Part shown: positions 11,871-25,500 of the stretch, one piece after another
Layout of the letters: every line of letters starts with the position of its first letter
Position numbering within the stretch: position 1 is the first letter of the stretch
DNA from: Rhodamnia argentea
Lineage: Eukaryota; Streptophyta; Magnoliopsida; Myrtales; Myrtaceae
DNA: 64,000 nt
Direction of reading: 5' to 3'
Assembly: GCF_020921035.1 (NCBI RefSeq)
Contig: NC_063156.1
Coordinates: 682,001-746,000, forward strand
Notes under the pieces: generated by a model
Told to the model about the DNA's origin: nothing
The model's database searches: none
Seen by the model: the letters and a program-made list of their open reading frames with translations, nothing else
Position numbers and translations under genes: made by a program

Positions 11871-14613
11871 ATTGTGAGTGAACACGTCGCTGGTGAGGGA
11901 GTACCGCCCCCGTTATGACCCCAGCCGAGACGTGCAAGTTTAGGTTATTTAAATAAATGCAGCAGCATTGAATTATGTTGGATCACAGCAAGAAACCAAA
12001 AGCGTCTCAAATCCTCCTTGCCTGAAAAGGACAAGGAACAAATTGTCGGATGCTAATGGGATTGAAGGGTGCACGTGGAGTAGTTGCCGATAGAATGTAG
12101 ACAAGCGGGAGCAAATGCCAACGTATCATCTATTAACTTAACCTAAATTAATGACATTATTCAACCAATTAGACCTTCGAGCATTCACGGTTTAATTATT
12201 TTACTAGTTCTAATTAAATTTTTGCTAGAAACGAAGATGAAGTAACTGTTCAAATATGGTTCATACTCTCTATCGATAGAAAGACACGAGAATTTCGTTG
12301 GATGTAACTTGGGTTTGAGCTCGGCACTAATTAATGTTACATATAATTTTTTGTTTTTGTAATTAAGAGTTGCAACCAAATAGGCTGGAGGTGCTAAATT
12401 ACAGTGAAATAATCTGGTGGATGTAGCCCTAGTTGTGAACCATGATAAACCTTATATCTCAATTTCTCTTTCTCGCCTTACTCTCTATTTTGTTGTATTT
12501 GGGCGCCTAATCCTAACAGTAACTACAAAGGAGTCAAAACCCAAACCCGACACACGAGGGATAAACTTCCAAGGTCGATGATGATTTGTGGGAATTTTGC
12601 GGGTTGGACTGAGAGATTACCATTATCAATGAGAGGAATCTGCTAACTCCAAATTTGCTGAAGCGTTCACATTTTTTATTCATTTTTTTTCCAGCTAACA
12701 AGAAACCTATTCAAATCGCGTCAATTAATCAATCAGTTGATTAATCAATACTCACGACTTGGTCTTCCAATAGTGCATGATTGGGTGCATGTGACATTGG
12801 ATTGAATGGCTTGTGGACTAAGCATCGGTCGCGAGTCATTTTGCTCTACAAACAAGGAGATAATATTAACAATCAATAAACTAATCTCAAGAGACGTTCG
12901 AGTATCATAATGCATGCAACAACGTTATTTAGGTGCAATACAACTTGCTGTCCAAATGGTCCTCGGGAAATGGGCTGGTCCGAAATTTTAAGTCTTTCAA
13001 TTTTTTTTAAAGTTTCATGTGCTTTAGGTGGGAAGATAAGAATCGTGCTTCCTTAGTAGCAAAGTCAAAATGTGCGTTTTTCATTAAATGAAACTGCGAA
13101 TTCATGCACGCCCAACGGTCCCAATGGCAATTCTTAGTTATTGCCAGGCAAGACATGAGTCAGCAAGGTTTGATTAATTCAGCCTCTTAACTTTTGAGGC
13201 CAACGTGGGTCCTACCGAGGCCTGAGCGCCGGGGACTTGGGCCCGACCTCCATGGACCGAGGTCACGGTGCCAGGAAGTCGGGGATCTGGGTTTGAGACT
13301 TGGAGCCTACCTCGGGTTCTTCGGCTACCCATGAGCAAGTCACTAGCGCACGAATAGCGTATGTCTATTTAAGAAAATTGGTTTTTCTTACGGAATGACG
13401 AAAAGTATTTTCTACCTCATTTTGAAGTCTTATCTAAATACCGAAAAGTATTGTCATTTTCCTGAGAAATAACATTTCTCCAAATTTTTTTCCTTTCTAG
13501 AAATGTCACATTTTCCGTGAAACACGCGGATCTTAGTTATAGAGTATTTGTTCAGGTACTTTCACCTTCTCGCGTCGCTCGTTCCGTAATTACTAATTAA
13601 ATCTCTTCCAAGTAAACACTGTTTTCCGAATTAAAAGATGCGTGTTTCAAAACCACAATCTTCCCATTTTGCTTTTCCTCATTCGTTCGAGTTAAACTAT
13701 TGTTCCACTTGCGAGGAGCGTAGAGCCTTATACTATTCTCGATAGCCTCTCAAGAATAACAGAAGCATCTGGCGACCAGCCGGATCCAGAGGCGGAGCTG
13801 TCACACATTTTGTCGGTCAGTACGAAGTCAAAGTTCGCGAAAACTGATGAAATAGTTCTTTTACTTTGTCTGACATCGAAGGTTGCTACTTACTCGCATT
13901 AACAAATCTCCTTCGCCTTAACACCGATCTCAAGACTTTGCCCGAATCTTCTCGTCGGATTCTTTTCCAAATCCCATGATCTCTAATTGCTCGTCTTAAT
14001 CTGAATACTAAATTAATTGTGGAAAGCAATACGGGCCCAACTAAAAAAGCCCAGATATGGCCCGGGCTGTTCCTGCTTTTGGGCTCGATTCATTCCAATT
14101 ATTCGACTCAGAGCTTCAAGCAGTCCCGAGTTAAGGACGTTGAAGAAGAAAGCAATAGTAGCTCATGTCAGTGCATTCCGTCCCGACTAGTAGGTTAAAT
14201 ATGAAAGTGTTTTAAGAATATGGTTCGAGTCCTGTATGAATTAGGTATGGATCATTATATTTGTAACTCGTAAATGGCGAACATTTTCGATCCGACTTGA
14301 CCCACATAATTGATTTACGAGTCTAATTGTAACTCGTAAATGGCGAGCATTTCAAAAACTGACGGCGTGGGAGGGTTAGGATAACCATAGTTGTTGGACA
14401 AAAAGAAAAAAAATTTCTAAGTAATTGTTTCCCGATTGGATTCGATGTCGATAACGTGACAGCTGCTCGTGCAGCGTGATTGATCCATGAGTATAAAATG
14501 CTGCATTGAAGTCATAGTCATTGTTCATACTCGGTGAAAAATTTACAATGATAATCCTCGAGCAATTCGTTCACACACGCGCGAACAAGTCAGTTTAGTA
14601 TATGCTTACATTT
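11871..14613. other. Intergenic, no gene recognised
   Basis: Unique-looking AT-rich sequence. A stretch at about 13375-13515 resembles the arms of the foldback element at 57.9-58.5 kb (TTTTCTACCTCATTTTGAAG, TGTCATTTTCCTGAGAAAT). At 14222 a GGTTCGAGTCC motif looks like a pol III B box but no tRNA fold surrounds it. A 24-nt motif, TGTAACTCGTAAATGGCGA plus flank, is repeated at about 14262 and 14330. No coding gene is supported. Confidence 0.5.
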
Positions 14614-15222
14614 CTACGTGGGGGTAACCATGAAAGCGCCCCGACGATCGAGATGACGAAGAACAAAGCCGGAGAGCATAGCCACAACCACTGCGCCGAC
14701 TACCGCCATGCCGCCGACCATGTGAACCACCCTCCGCAACTTCCCTTTCTCCCCTGCTTTCTCTCTCCCGTCCTTTCCTCTCTCCTCGCTCTCCAATCCC
14801 TTCGCCGGTCCGTCACCTTCCTCAGCAACCAGCAAATCGGGCCACTCATGGACCACCGGATCCTCCTTCTCTTCTCCCCCGTCGTCGTTGTCGTCGGTGC
14901 GGAGGCACGATTCGGTGCACGAGCACACGGAGACATCCTCGGCTGGGCCGACCACGTCTTCGTCTTCACCGCTGTCCCAGGCACGGAATGTGGACTCAAG
15001 ATCAGTGAGCCGGCGGGCAACGTGGTGCAGGTGCTGAGGCCGCTTGGGATCGGAGGCGAACTCGGCGGACAGCAAGTTGTGGAGGAAGAGGAGGCGCTGC
15101 CGGATGCAGTGAGACAGGAACTGGCGGGACGGGGTGCTGGAGGCGGGGAGAGAGAAGACGGGCTTGAGTTCGGATTCGGCGTCTTCGAGCTTTCTCTGCA
15201 ACATGAAGTATCGCTTCGTCAT
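14614..15222 (-). CDS. Plant-specific coiled-coil, C-terminal transmembrane protein (DUF7610-like)
   Basis: Single-exon frame of 202 residues. The ATG at 15222 is the first after an in-frame TGA upstream. The N-terminal 110 residues are charged and probably helical (MTKRYFMLQRKLEDAESEL ... RQRLLFLHNLLSAEFAS ... HHVARRLTDLESTFRAW). An acidic, low-complexity middle and a basic patch follow. One hydrophobic helix is near the C-terminus (VVHMVGGMAVVGAVVVAMLSG), with a short basic tail. This layout matches small plant proteins I remember as DUF7610, which have no established function; the domain name should be checked. The coding sequence is GC-rich compared with its AT-rich surroundings, as is usual for intronless plant genes. 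The long plus-strand frame over the same bases is a shadow of this GC bias. Confidence 0.75.
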   Translation of the reverse strand: MTKRYFMLQRKLEDAESELKPVFSLPASSTPSRQFLSHCIRQRLLFLHNLLSAEFASDPKRPQHLHHVARRLTDLESTFRAWDSGEDEDVVGPAEDVSVCSCTESCLRTDDNDDGGEEKEDPVVHEWPDLLVAEEGDGPAKGLESEERGKDGREKAGEKGKLRRVVHMVGGMAVVGAVVVAMLSGFVLRHLDRRGAFMVTPT

Positions 15223-15533
15223 GCCTGCGTTGTCCCCGCTCGTCGACGAGGCTTTGGAGCGTCACTTGACAATGCGTTTGTATAATTTTTTGAAGGTTTC
15301 TTAGGCGGGAGATGGAAGGTTACGTGGAGGAGGCGGTTACGAATTCAGGATGCGCGACGGTTGACGGATAGTCGAGCTGGACTGTTGGCGCGCTTTCTAA
15401 GCCTTTTGGGCCCAAATATGGTTCTCCTTGTAATTCAAACTCGGCCCAATATGCAACTTTGAGCCCGGCATGAGAAGATTTGCCGTTAATACGTATGGAG
15501 TCCGCCGCAGAAGTTCCATGAGAAAATTGTCCA

Positions 15534-15854
15534 AAAAGTCCTAAATCTATTGTACGGCGATCAATTCAGTTCTAAATCTTTTAATTGTATCAATGTAGCC
15601 CTAAACCTTTTGACGATTTATCAATTTAGTCTTAAAAATTTTGACCATTTTTCAATTTAATCTTAAACATTTTGACGATTTGTCGATATAGTCAATTCGG
15701 CTAATTACTTATGTTTAGAAGTAAATTGGCAAAACTTCAAAAGATTTATGAATAAATTAACACAGTTGAAATGTTTACAATTAAATTAGCACAATTAAAA
15801 TATTTAAAATTAAATTGATCATCGTGCGATCAATTTAGAACTTTTTGGACAAAT
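15534..15854. mobile_element. Short MITE-like foldback element, family 1
   Basis: The terminal inverted repeat is AATTGTCCAAAAAGT at the left end against ACTTTTTGGACAAAT at the right end. The arms continue inward as GCGATCAATTCAGTTCTAAAT versus its imperfect inverse near 15815-15840. The element is about 320 bp, nearly all arm, without the GC-rich core of its larger relatives. It is the most compact copy in the window. Confidence 0.7.
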
Positions 15855-16817
15855 ATCTTGAAATTTTATTAATTGGATCATGGGCATTTGCGACACGACG
15901 GAGGGTGCTTGAATTGCTGCTTTTTGTTGGAGAATGTGGTCAAAAGCTGCTGGTAACTAGGGAGACATCTTTCTCGATTCGGGTGCTTCCTGTGTCTTGT
16001 TTTACTGACTGTATTAGGAAAAAATAAGGATCAATTCTAAGTGATGCCCACTTTTTCTCTCGTTGACAAAATCTCGAATTGCCTTTTTCCCGTATTCTCT
16101 AACCGGAAGCGTCTTAGATGGGTTGTATAATAAGCTCTGTTCATGTCGTACGTGCACACGTTTAGCTATGTACGTACATTTCGTAATGTGAGCATTTCGT
16201 AATATGGACATCAATAGTTAAAACTTGTTGTGTCGTTATCGTAATTTGAAATGATGGATCTCATCCTCCGTCGTCATTCCTTCGTCGTGCAAGCCAGATA
16301 TCTTAACAAAGGTGCTCGTCCATTTTGAAGTTGATTATGTGACTACGAATTGCATCTAGTCAATCATATTCATAAGTTTTGATTATAAGCCGTCAATTAC
16401 TCTTGTTTTTTTTTTTTTTTACTTGTAAAGAAAAGCTTACGCAGCCACTGTACCTGTCTAAATATTTGTTCCGGAGAGACAACCTTCGACGTACGATGGC
16501 TATCATGTATAATCACCATAACAAAAGGAGAAACAAGGGTTTCCGACCCCCCAAAGAAAGGGGAAAAAAAAAAAAAGTCGAGGGAAAAAACTATGTTCGT
16601 GCATTATCGAAGAATTAGTATCCAAAAGCCGTGAGCCACCTCTCGTGGCTCTATCACTTTCTCTCTCTCAAAACGGCGTCTCTACAGACAACGGGAAAAA
16701 AAGGGACAAAAGACCTACCTGAAAAGTATATTTTGAGATTAATGGAAGGTTAATGTAGCTTCTAAACTACAGTGCAACTGTGCTAGTGCGATTAGCGGAG
16801 CAAAAACCATCAGCTAA
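15855..16817. other. Intergenic between the transmembrane gene and the RGF gene
   Basis: AT-rich sequence with oligo(T) and oligo(A) runs near 16408 and 16565. Open frames are short and unrecognised. The right part (about 16620-16817) is the likely 3' UTR and terminator region of the minus-strand RGF precursor. Confidence 0.4.
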
Positions 16818-17480
16818 TCAGTTGTGAGAAGGCGGCCGCATCTTTGGTCGGGAATAATCGGAGAAGAGACCGGGAGAAGTATCGAAATGGCGTCCCATCG
16901 TGGTGCCTGAAACCATTCTCTTTCCGTGCTTCACTTCCGTGGCCATGCGGTCCAGGACATCTACCGTGGCGACGTCTTTAGCGCTTGATGTCTTGCGATA
17001 CTTCTCGTTTGCTTTTGTTACTCCTTCCCGATGTGTTTCGATGTGGATCATTAGTTTAGCCTTCTCTGCTACCTGCATGATTGAATTACACAAGCGTCAG
17101 CACTGCTCTTACAATGCACTATAAAAAGCCAAGAAATGAGACGTTCTTGCTTGTATAGCGCTGATATGCTTTCAACTCGCCGAACGAGATCGAAACAAAT
17201 GTTACATAATTTGATTACCGATCACACACCAAGTGTGTGGAAGTATCATACGAGTTTGGGGGTCGATGTGGTGGACGGCGACATGGTTTATGATATGAGT
17301 TGTTTGTCTTTGTGCTAGCTAACATTCGAAATCACACACGTATGAATCATAACACTTTACCTCGCTAAAAGAATGAGGGCTCTTTCTCCCACCGGCATCG
17401 GCTCCAAGAAGGCGAGCATTAGATGCATGCATTCGAGGACATAAAAGAAGTATCATGAGCAAACAAACGGCGGAGGACAT
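16818..17480 (-). CDS. RGF5: Root meristem growth factor / GOLVEN / CLEL peptide precursor
   Basis: Two coding exons, 17480-17361 and 17072-16818, joined at GAG|GTA, encode 124 residues. The ATG at 17480 opens a signal peptide (MSSAVCLLMILLLCPRMHA). A variable, Lys/Arg/Glu-rich propeptide follows. The last 13 residues are DYSRPKMRPPSHN directly before the stop. This fits the RGF/GLV/CLEL consensus: an Asp-Tyr start for tyrosine sulfation, a PP pair with the second Pro a possible hydroxylation site, and a terminal His-Asn. Family members are secreted, cleaved by subtilases, sulfated by TPST and perceived by RGFR receptor kinases, controlling the root stem-cell niche, gravitropism and lateral roots. 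ARLLG after the signal peptide may be a protease site. It lies between SKS and RIN2, as I recall RGF5/GLV10 (At5g51451) lying beside RIN3 and near SKS2; the symbol rests on that synteny. Confidence 0.9.
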
Positions 17481-17652
17481 GATCAACTTCACGTATGCGG
17501 AAGCTATGAAAAGAGGGCAACCAACAGATGAAGGATATAAGTAGGAAGACAATGGGTTCGTTTGAAGCTTTCTGTAACTCCAGATCTCGGGCTCTGAGAG
17601 GAAGACAAAGCATATATGCCTCTTTCCCCCTTCTAACCATCGCTTTGATTTC

Positions 17653-17662
17653 TATATATAAA
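17653..17662 (-). promoter_or_regulatory. TATA box of the RGF gene
   Basis: On the minus strand the sequence reads TTTATATATAGA. It lies about 175 bp upstream of the ATG at 17480, implying a start of transcription near 17625 and a leader of about 145 nt. ATGs before the main start would then include one at about 17613, in a different frame that overlaps the coding region; it could act as an upstream ORF. Confidence 0.6.
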
Positions 17663-19109
17663 TGTGACAAAGGAGTTTCGAATAAGGGCACTTTCATTCA
17701 TGTGAGAAATAGGCTTTGTTGACCATAAAATAGTCCACTCCAGTCCACACCTCAATGCCTCTTAATATGATTATAGTAAAAGACAAGGCAGAAAAGTGTC
17801 GTGCCTTTTAGTTGTCCAGAGGCTCTTTGCAAAAAGGTTGATGCTGACAATGGCAAGATGTGAAAAGTTTTCTACCTTGCATGTGCAATAGGGAATAGCT
17901 AGGCCTTGTTGTGGACACATGTTGTGTTGACTAATTAACCGTACGTAATTAGTGGATGGTATTTTATGGAATGAAGGCCGTCTTATCGTGTGTGTGTCTA
18001 GAGAGAGGTTGGCCCGACATGTTCCTTACATACCTCTGTAAAATGAATAGGTTAAAATGAGGAGAGAATGAAATTAACAGATAAATCTTTATCATTTTAA
18101 GCCTTCGTATATTCACGAAAAGGAATGATAGAAAACATATTTTTTTAAATGCAATTGTTTGTATTGCTTACAAAAATGCTTTTCGCTCCTTCCAAGTATG
18201 ATATATGGTTGGAAAGCAAGTTTTGTAACAGAGCTAATGAGACCATGCCCCAAATACCGGTGCATCCCCCCGGGCCCTTTGCTGCTTTGTTTGCACCTTC
18301 AACTTAATGAACGAGAAATATTTTTACCGTTCACGAAAATATTTAGACGTAAATTGTTATCGATAATACAGATATTTTTCGTTAACTAATTATTTTAGAT
18401 GATACGAACGATTACTTTTAGAAAACTATGCTCTGATTCATTTACTTTTCGAGAAACCAATGGAGCCAAAATAGAGTACAACTATCATCTCCTGTTAGTT
18501 TACCCTTATCTTGAGGTAATATCGTCTTTAATATAGCAATTTTAGCGTTGCGAAATGCAAGACGAGGTCCAGAAGGCGGAATAGTCTGGACGCACATTGG
18601 GGAACATCTCAAAGCACAAGAGAACGAGTAAAACGCTCCCATGGGTCAATCGGAAAAGCCAAAAGAAGAAGAAAAACATTGTTTATGTAAGAAGGTGGAC
18701 ATGGGACCAATAGAAGTGGGAAGTTAGTGTAAATAAGACAAGACTAGGAAACCAACCAACCAAACAACCCTGTCTTGCTCCCTGTCCATTACCTTCGGTG
18801 CCATGTCGTTTGATTTCAAGGTGGTGGCTCCGGGTTTGTCGCTACTGACCGACCCCAACAAGCAACTCCCCACATTTCGAAGGTCGACCTTCTCTTTACT
18901 GTCGTTAGCAAGCTCCTCTTCCACGAGTACCGAGACATGAATTTACTAGCTTTATTTAAACATTATCCTGTCACATTGTCCACAAAGACCATAGGACTTT
19001 GCACAACATACTATAGTCATCCCTAGGCCATCCCGCAGAACTCCATTCATCGATAGATGTAAGACATGCACAAACTCCACAATCCACTGGAAACCACTTC
19101 AATGTTCAC

Positions 19110-19151
<42 letters not shown>

Positions 19152-19577
19152 TTGCAAAACATTATGACGGATTGGAGAATTTGCCCAACTGACTTCCACC
19201 TGTAGGAATGTCCTTTGACATCGAGATTAGTACACATACCCCAATTTATTGAGATTTACATGGATGCGGCATCTGTGAAACCAGATTGCACCCTTTGTGA
19301 TGGAATGGATGCGGCATACTTCACCGTTGTCAGCAAGTACATTGCGTGCTTGTGGCACTCCACTCTCAGACATACACAGGGAAAACAGTACTCAAACTAC
19401 TTTACTTTGTGAAGCACGAGATCAAGCGGTCTCTATATACAAAGACTGAGGCTTATTAAACATTTGAAAGAGAACAAACTCTTAAATTTATGCTCGAACT
19501 TGGATGAACACATGCCGCTGACATCTCCAAATTTGTGTTTTGACGAGCTGTAGCATTTTAATTATCGTACAATGCGT
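17663..19577. other. Spacer between the RGF gene promoter and the RIN2 3' end
   Basis: Minus-strand frames at 18442-18642 and 18724-18924 were inspected. The first contains IPPSGP and the second lacks an ATG at its open start; neither can be assigned. The right part should hold the RIN2 3' UTR. A (GA)18 microsatellite is listed separately. Confidence 0.4.
19112..19147. repeat. (GA)18 microsatellite
   Basis: An uninterrupted dinucleotide run of 36 bp, about 430 bp beyond the RIN2 stop codon. It is likely length-polymorphic. Confidence 0.95.
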
Positions 19578-22500
19578 TTAGATCTGGAGAAGATTATTCA
19601 CAGTGACAGTCGCAGAATTTGTTCGCTGCAAATCCTGCATTATTGACATCAGACAATGTAAGTACGCAAAATGTTAAAAAAGGACAACACCGAACATAGA
19701 ATTGCTAGTCAATCCAAACAATCTCATACTGATGCTAGTCTTCTCACACAGAATGGAAGAATGTCCCGGTACTGGTAGAATTAGTATTCACAAGGTAGTT
19801 TCGAAATCGACGAGCAATACCACACAAAAGCCAAGGAAATTGATATGTGATCAATAAGAATACCAAAATGAGTCCAATACAGTTTACATGCATCACATCC
19901 AAACTTAGTAAAGCAAAAGAATCAGAGAGGGCCTCAACATTAACTGTGAAACAATATAGTCGTTCATCTGGCGATAACTCTGAAAGCTTACCAAGTACTG
20001 ATTATCAGTCAGGCAAATAAAAGCTGGAGGCACAATTCATTTCAAGCTAAAGGTTAGCCATGCTAAACCACTTACTTTCAGGTAGTACAGGAACTACTGT
20101 ACCTGAAAAATCATCTCTTCTGGAATATGGGGTAAAACCTCTCGAACTGTTTCAGCCATTGTTAGTATGTTCGCAATGTCATCATTTGCAGAACGTGAGG
20201 CAGTTCTCAAATGTAAACCACCAGTGGTTCCGGGATGTCTTCCAACAGTAGAAGCACCAGAAGCAAGTGAACCAGAGGCACCAGCATGAGAGAGATTAGC
20301 AGGCCAAAGACTCCAGCCAGCTTCATCAAGAGCAGACTGGCTGTATGTATCTCCAATGGAAGCAAGATGCCTCATCATCATCTGAACCCTCCCCAGTCCA
20401 ACTGATCTCATGGCAGTGGAGGAGGGGCCAGCACCATCAACACCATGGCTTGGCCAAGTATTCAGCCAACTTGAGTTCAGTCCGGCGTTTCTGTGGACAG
20501 AATAATCCAATTCATGTTAAGAAGGAACAAGAATGCATCGATAAGTTTTAGCTGGCAGACTAAAGATCTTGCTTGATTTTCAGTGTTGTAAAGCTCGCAC
20601 TTAGACAAGAAGAGGCTTCTCCTCATTCATGTAGTACAGAAACAAAAGAAACGTTTCAAAAAGTCCAAAATGACCCGTTTTGAACTGGATCAACAATGAA
20701 TATTTAGATAAAGATGTGGGAAGAAGGTAATTCCATGAATCCCCATGTCGTGTTCTCATTTTCTCCTTGGTTCGCCTTTTGTCCCTTTCCTATAGAGATA
20801 TCTAGTAACTGAGGAAATCAGGATCCAGGGCATCATTTAGTCAACCCCAAGGGCGAGCTATATTCAGATATTTCCCCAGAAAGTAATAGTCATTTGCAAA
20901 AGATACAAGAAATACGAGCACTACAGTGATCAAACAACATCTGAAAATCAAGCTAGATACTTCGTCTCTTAAACAAACAAATCAATCCTAAAGTTTATAA
21001 AAAAAAAGGTCCCGTGATTACCACTTTTTTTTTTTTGGTCGAACTGTGATTACCACTTAACTGAGTAGTGTTTTAAGCAACGGAAGTTGCAAAAAGGGTG
21101 TCCTGTTTCTCAAATTGAATTAAACCATAAAAAAGAAATTTCAAAGATTTAACAAGGATTTCACCTCCAAGTTCCTTCATCCAAAGGATTCTGAGTCTGA
21201 CTCGGAAATAGTCCAGGTGGCAGCACATTCCCAGAAGAATTTTGTCCATCAAGACCTACACTTAACTGGCGAGCGAGCTGTTCATCGCTCAAAACTTCAC
21301 TGCTAGGGTTTGCTTCATTCTCTGATCGGGAAACAAAAAGCGGCTTTCGACAAGTGGGGCACGAATAAGCGTCATTAAGACCTTGATCCAACCTAGCATT
21401 ACACACAACTTTCAAAAATCGTTTCATTTGAATAGCAAATAGAAATAATAACGCACATCCTAATACCAGGATCTCAAGCAACCAAGATGAAAGAGGTGCC
21501 GGCAGTGTAGCCTTTTAGCTTTGGCCATGGGTTCCTATCAATTCAGAATATTATCATGACATCGAACGCTGGCTGTAATTTGACAATATGTATACAGGGC
21601 GCGCGCACACATACAGAGAGAGAGAGATAGAAGGGGAGGAGCATACTCGGCAGATGGCACATTCATCATTGTATGCTCGGAGCTCTTCAGACGTTGCATC
21701 AGGAAGGGCAGCATGAAGAGTACCCAATGCTGTTCTCAGTTTAATAAACCCCTTCACACGCTTGATGATTGCACTTAGCAAGGCCTGCAAATCATTAATG
21801 TTATCCAATGAATAAACTGAAGATCAATCCTAATTCCAAAGGCATTAAATCAGTTGGCCAGAAATTTACACGTATATTTAAGAACAGAACCACATCCACT
21901 ATATGTAGTGGCATGCCACGAAGCAACCAAATAAGCACATAATGCCCCACAGCAGTCAATAAAGTTGCCATGTCAAGGACAAAACCGAGATTTCGAATCA
22001 GAAAGCTCTTCCATTCCCATAATGAACCTGCATTATCCAAAATAACCAACATATTAATTATATATGCCAAAAAGCATGCTCAAATCTATGCAGTAACCTT
22101 TAGATCATACCAGATAAAAGAACCAGACAATAACCCAAGCAAATAGAAGAGTATAGAAACAACAAGGGGAAAAATCAACCACAACAGATGGCCAATCCGC
22201 TATCCTCAATATATATAGATAAAATTGGGAAATGGATCATAACTGCAAAGAAACAATAACTTTGAGGATCTAATTCTTAGCATATTGACCAACACAATTA
22301 TTAGTCACTTCTATATTGTGACAAAATCACGAGATAGCAAGCCTACAATATCTGCAGATGCTCAACATCCAGGAAAATTTAGAAAAACAGAACCATTTGA
22401 AGCCAAGACGGCCTACAAAGGGCCCAAGACACCTGCCACGGACACATGTACAAGAGGTCAAGCAGTACCTGCTGCAGATGTATCTATGAACTTAAACATT

Positions 22501-25500
22501 CGGCAACCACTGCTGTTTCCTGCTGAATGATTTACCCAGATGTCAAGAAGCTGGAATCCATGAACCACAATGGCCTAAAAGGAGAGTATCGTCAAAGGCA
22601 AGCGATTCAGTCAATTGCCAGCCATAGGAAATTATGTTACATAAAAAACAATGAGTCGCTTGAAGGGAAGTGCTTCTTAAAATACCTGAAGTGTTTCAAA
22701 AATGACACATAAGAGCTCAAAAAGAAGCAACAAGAACATCGAAGACCCCAATGTTTTCTGAATCATTAGAGAAAGTCTAATCCTGCAAGCACACCGAAGG
22801 CAACATCACATTAATATAGACAAACTCGACAAAAATAAGTAATTCATAGCAATTTTTGGAGTACACCAGTTTCTAAAGGAAGAAAGCACAAAGCAGTAAA
22901 TGCCAACCAACCACATAGTACTTCATTCTTGCGACTACTGGCAGTGAGATTGAGAAATCCTACTCAGTACTGAAACATATTGAGGTACAACGTACAAGTG
23001 TTCGTAGAACTAACATGAGTGATAAGCAGATATTCGCAGTCTGTTACACACACAATGTAGAGTTATACCTATTGGCAATTTCAAATGGTTGGCTACAAAT
23101 CCAATATGATCAACCAATGACATGGGCATTACTAATCATTTTTAAGCATCTCTATTGGACTTTCATCTGTCACATCCAGAACTACGTAAAGAGTTATACC
23201 AAAAGAGACTCAATTCCGAATCACATTTCTCTTAAGATTCTAACTGATTCATAAATCACAATAAAATGGAGAGAAACATTTGCAGGTCTTGTAAAACATA
23301 TGTTATATGGGAAACCATTTATTAGTGCTATCTAGCTGCACTGCAATAACAATTACCAACGAATACGTATCCGTCCTACTTCTTATTATTCAATGTGCAC
23401 ACCACTTGACTGTTTGAGAAGCTATATCCTGGTAAAATGGAGTCAACTGGACATCCAGCACATTTGTATTAATCGGTACTTATACTAAGATGCATAAAAA
23501 TAGGAATATATCTACCAGAACATGTCAACAGTCAGAACCACCAACAACACTGAATACACGCGAAAATATCTCCATGGTGTCGTAGAAGGAGACGCGTTCA
23601 ATCTTTCCAGGCGATCTCTAGCCAAAGCTTGAAACATCTGTCCAAAGTTATCAATATGTTCACATAAGATACTTACCAGTTACTATAAAAGGATCAGCCA
23701 CAGAAAAAGAAAGAACGTTCAACTCGACATACCTTTAGAGAACATAGAACAGTAAGCCAGGTTGACCATAGGCAAAAATGAAACAATGTTGGTGGAAGTA
23801 CTAAAGGTAGAAATGTTCCCTGTCCAGCATCACCCAAATAAAAGTCAAAATATGGTCAAGTAGACAGAGATCCATCAGTATCGCACATAAGGCCTGAGAT
23901 GAAATTGCTTCTAGTTCTAGCTGATTCTCAACTCTCCCAAGTGCAACTGCAAACAGTATAAGAAAAATAACAAGGACTCTCCACAATATAATAGATGACA
24001 ATTTTACAAAGCCACAACCCTATGACTACATGATCATGCGCCACAATTGAGCAATCATTCGCCCAATAAGTTGAAATTGTGTTCCATTTTAACATAACAT
24101 ACAATTGCTTGCTTACTAGATGGCGTCAGCAGGGAACCAAACCATCTTTCGAGCTTTACTCCATGGAAGACCCATCCCACACAGGGAAGAGAAGCTTTGC
24201 TAGACCATCAACAATAACTCAAAACAACAATTTGACCAAATAATAAAAAGCCAAACCGCTTTTCAGAAAGTTCATTCAAATTCCAATTTCCATTTATTAG
24301 TTTGTCTACCTAGTCACAGTATTTCATAAAAAAGCTCAACCACATACATGTATCAACACTACTTTCCAACAGCTGTATCTCCCGCTTCTCTTAGCTTACA
24401 TTTCATGACAACATAACTAACCGAAGTTCACATATCCACAAAAATTAGCGTTTTTTTGTACACAAGAACAAATGAAACCGTATCAAGGAGTAACCATGAT
24501 GATTGGTCGCAACCTCTCACCAAAGGTGCAGGAATCCAGGCTATGGTGAAGAAGACTGTTCAAGACATAGTTAACCCTAACAGTGATCCAAAGGAAGCTA
24601 ACTTAATGAAAGCTAATGACAAGAGACAAACAGCAAGATCAAGCTTTCCTATGAGCTAAGACACGAGTCGAGACTATCAACGCACTTTCATAATCAATTG
24701 GTCCATCATGTATATAGCTATAGTGAAGTAATACTCCGGCTTCCCTCGCATATTAAACTAATACAAGAAGTCCCAAGTAACTATCCTCCAAAAATTTAAA
24801 CGTGCGTACGCCGCAATTAAATTTCAGCAATAATTTCTTTCTTGCCATACAATCTGCACAAAAGAGCAAAATATTCCAGAAAAAGAGGGAAATTCAAGGC
24901 TTCAAAAATTCCAGTTTCATGTCATTAAACATGCATGCCAATTGCCGCCTCTTCATCAAAGTTTAAGAGCATAGATTGAACCCTACCTTGTAAATAAGGT
25001 AGTTTCCCAATCGTTCCAACAGTTTTCGAGTCTCAGAGGATGACAGCTCTGAGAAGAATATAGACTGCACATGAGAAAGCCAAACGAGAACATCAAATTT
25101 AAATCACTAAATAATATGCCATCTTTACCATTTCTAGTACAGAGGGAAAAGAAAAATCAGAACGTTTGAGTCGTATGTTCAAAAGCTGGGTAAAAGAGAA
25201 CTTTCTAGTCGTACTCCTTGGAACTACATGGACTACTCAATTATCATTAAAAACAGACAATACAATATCATCAACTTAGTAGTTAATTCATGAGCCAACC
25301 ATCCTTTACAAAAGGATTCTCTCTGTATTAGTTTACGTCTTACATTTACAACATCATTTCTGACTTAAGCACAAATTTACATGCATCAGACGAGTATTGA
25401 ATTTTTTGAAATTGAATTAATAGAATCAAATGCCCTCAAGTATAATATTCTGGATTTCATTTTCTAGATAAAAAATTCACACTGGTGTGGGGTTCAAATC

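Noticed and set aside
14200-14260. tRNA-like GGTTCGAGTCC at 14222
   Set aside because: No A box at correct spacing and no acceptor or anticodon stem; probably chance or an old SINE remnant.
14602-15285. 227-codon plus-strand frame overlapping the transmembrane gene
   Set aside because: It is the antisense shadow of a GC-rich coding sequence. The minus frame has a clean start, a helix-rich N-terminus and a membrane segment; the plus frame has no recognisable protein features.
18442-18642. IPPSGP motif suggesting an IDA-like peptide
   Set aside because: IDA peptides need a signal peptide and a C-terminal PIPPSxPSxxHN-type end. Here the motif is mid-frame, followed by unrelated residues, with no signal sequence.
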